From NCBI GenBank assembly GCA_011389605.1, contig JAABTZ010000197.1, forward strand, positions 1-6,076: 6,076 nucleotides of DNA. The letters are read 5' to 3'. Under the pieces are notes generated by a model. It was not told the origin of the DNA. It did no database searches and worked only from the letters and a program-made list of their open reading frames with translations. The translations under genes and the position numbers were made by a program. This stretch comes from Desulfobacteraceae bacterium (GTDB lineage Bacteria > Desulfobacterota > Desulfobacteria > Desulfobacterales > Desulfosalsimonadaceae). Numbering within the stretch: position 1 is the stretch's first letter; every line of letters starts with the position of its first letter. Positions 5,478-6,076 of this stretch are shown one piece after another.

Positions 5478-6076
5478 CTATTGCAGATGCCCGTCATGGG
5501 CGGCCCGGGCAACAACGGACTCATAGACTTCCCGCAGAGCAATGCTTAAGGATTCAGCCGCCCGCCGGCAGGATTCATATTCGGGTGCCACCCGCCAGCG
5601 GCCGTCCGGGGTTTTAACCCGTTTGGCGTCAATGGGGCCATAGGGTGTGCTTACCACAATTTTTTCCCTTTGAAGAACCTGGCGCTCAACAGGATAATAT
5701 CTGACCCCAATGGCGCTTGTTTCCGTCAATATCCGTGAGATGACCTCTGACTGAATCGCTTTTCCACAAAGTACCTGGAGCAGAACGCCGGGCCTGCCCT
5801 TTTTCATGTACACCGGAATCATATAAACATCCCTGGCCCCTTCTGCAAAAAGCCGGTCTGCGGCATAGCCTAATAACTCCGGATTCATATCGTCAATACA
5901 GGTTTCCACCATAACCATGCTGTCTTTGTGCATATCGGCAAAACTGCCGGTTAAAATCCGCAGAAGGTTGGGCTGCTCCTTGATTTCCCTTTTGCCGGCG
6001 CCGTAGCCGGTCTTTTCCATAATCATGTCTGGGATGGGACCAAATTTTTCCGCAAGTGTTGTTATTATTGCCGCAC
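5478..6076 (-). CDS. larC: Nickel pincer cofactor biosynthesis protein LarC, C-terminal part
   Basis: LarC (DUF111 family) is the CTP-dependent nickel insertase that puts Ni into pyridinium-3,5-bisthiocarboxylic acid mononucleotide, making the pincer cofactor used by lactate racemase LarA and related racemases/epimerases. About 198 residues are visible of an expected ~400; the frame continues off the right edge (AAIITTLAEKFGPIPDM in front of the first internal ATG), so the start is outside. Diagnostic segments: EKTGYGAGKRE, PNLLRILTG, the acidic ETCIDDMNPELLGYA, VYMIPVYMKKGRPG, and the C-terminal RRAAESLSIALREVY. In Lactiplantibacillus plantarum the protein is produced by programmed frameshifting between LarC1 and LarC2; here the visible portion is one uninterrupted frame, but the LarC1/LarC2 boundary is not in view. 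Whether larB, larE or larA lie further upstream cannot be seen. It is probably the upstream neighbour in the same transcription unit as pgpA. Confidence 0.93.
   Translation of the reverse strand, partial: AAIITTLAEKFGPIPDMIMEKTGYGAGKREIKEQPNLLRILTGSFADMHKDSMVMVETCIDDMNPELLGYAADRLFAEGARDVYMIPVYMKKGRPGVLLQVLCGKAIQSEVISRILTETSAIGVRYYPVERQVLQREKIVVSTPYGPIDAKRVKTPDGRWRVAPEYESCRRAAESLSIALREVYESVVARAAHDGHLQ

Noticed and set aside
1..6076. Search for tRNA/rRNA genes, CRISPR repeats, insertion sequences, attachment sites or phage genes
   Set aside because: No regularly spaced repeats, transposase or integrase motifs, or tRNA-like cloverleaf were seen by eye, and almost every base is accounted for by six conserved genes.

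Overview
The window is compact, mostly minus-strand chromosomal housekeeping DNA. The gene families and the style of the alanyl-tRNA synthetase, with a Cys-rich insert ahead of its DRYLEIWN segment, suggest a Desulfobacterota-like (deltaproteobacterial), sulfate-reducer-type bacterium. That placement is inferred from protein style, not from a search. There are no RNA genes, mobile elements, CRISPR arrays or long non-coding stretches. About 95% of the bases are coding.

Layout, left to right. Bases 1-533 (+) hold the C-terminal part of a family 5 (YejA-like) ABC transporter substrate-binding protein, cut by the left edge. It converges on alaS (500-3142, -), and the two coding ends overlap by 34 bp. 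Everything from alaS to the right edge is on the minus strand. In transcription order the genes are larC (3' part, cut by the right edge, 5478-6076), pgpA (4958-5431), thpR (4318-4941), recA (3152-4216) and alaS (500-3142). Two gaps are large enough for promoters. One is the 46 bp before pgpA, which has a perfect TTGACA. The other is the 101 bp before recA, which is AT-rich and contains an 8-bp palindrome. The pgpA-thpR gap (16 bp) and recA-alaS gap (9 bp) suggest co-transcription and coupled translation.

Functionally, LarC inserts nickel into the pincer cofactor of lactate racemase and related enzymes. PgpA makes phosphatidylglycerol. ThpR is an RNA 2',3'-cyclic phosphodiesterase. RecA is the recombinase and SOS co-protease. 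AlaRS charges tRNA-Ala. The recA-alaS pair matches a widespread bacterial arrangement in which recX often sits between the two; no recX fits here. The thpR-recA adjacency resembles the known cinA-ligT-recA type cluster, but no cinA is present between pgpA and recA.

I found no convincing undescribed system. The observations most worth a second look are a possible leaderless pgpA mRNA, the overlapping alaS/transporter 3' ends with a possible terminator buried in coding sequence, and the missing recX/cinA.
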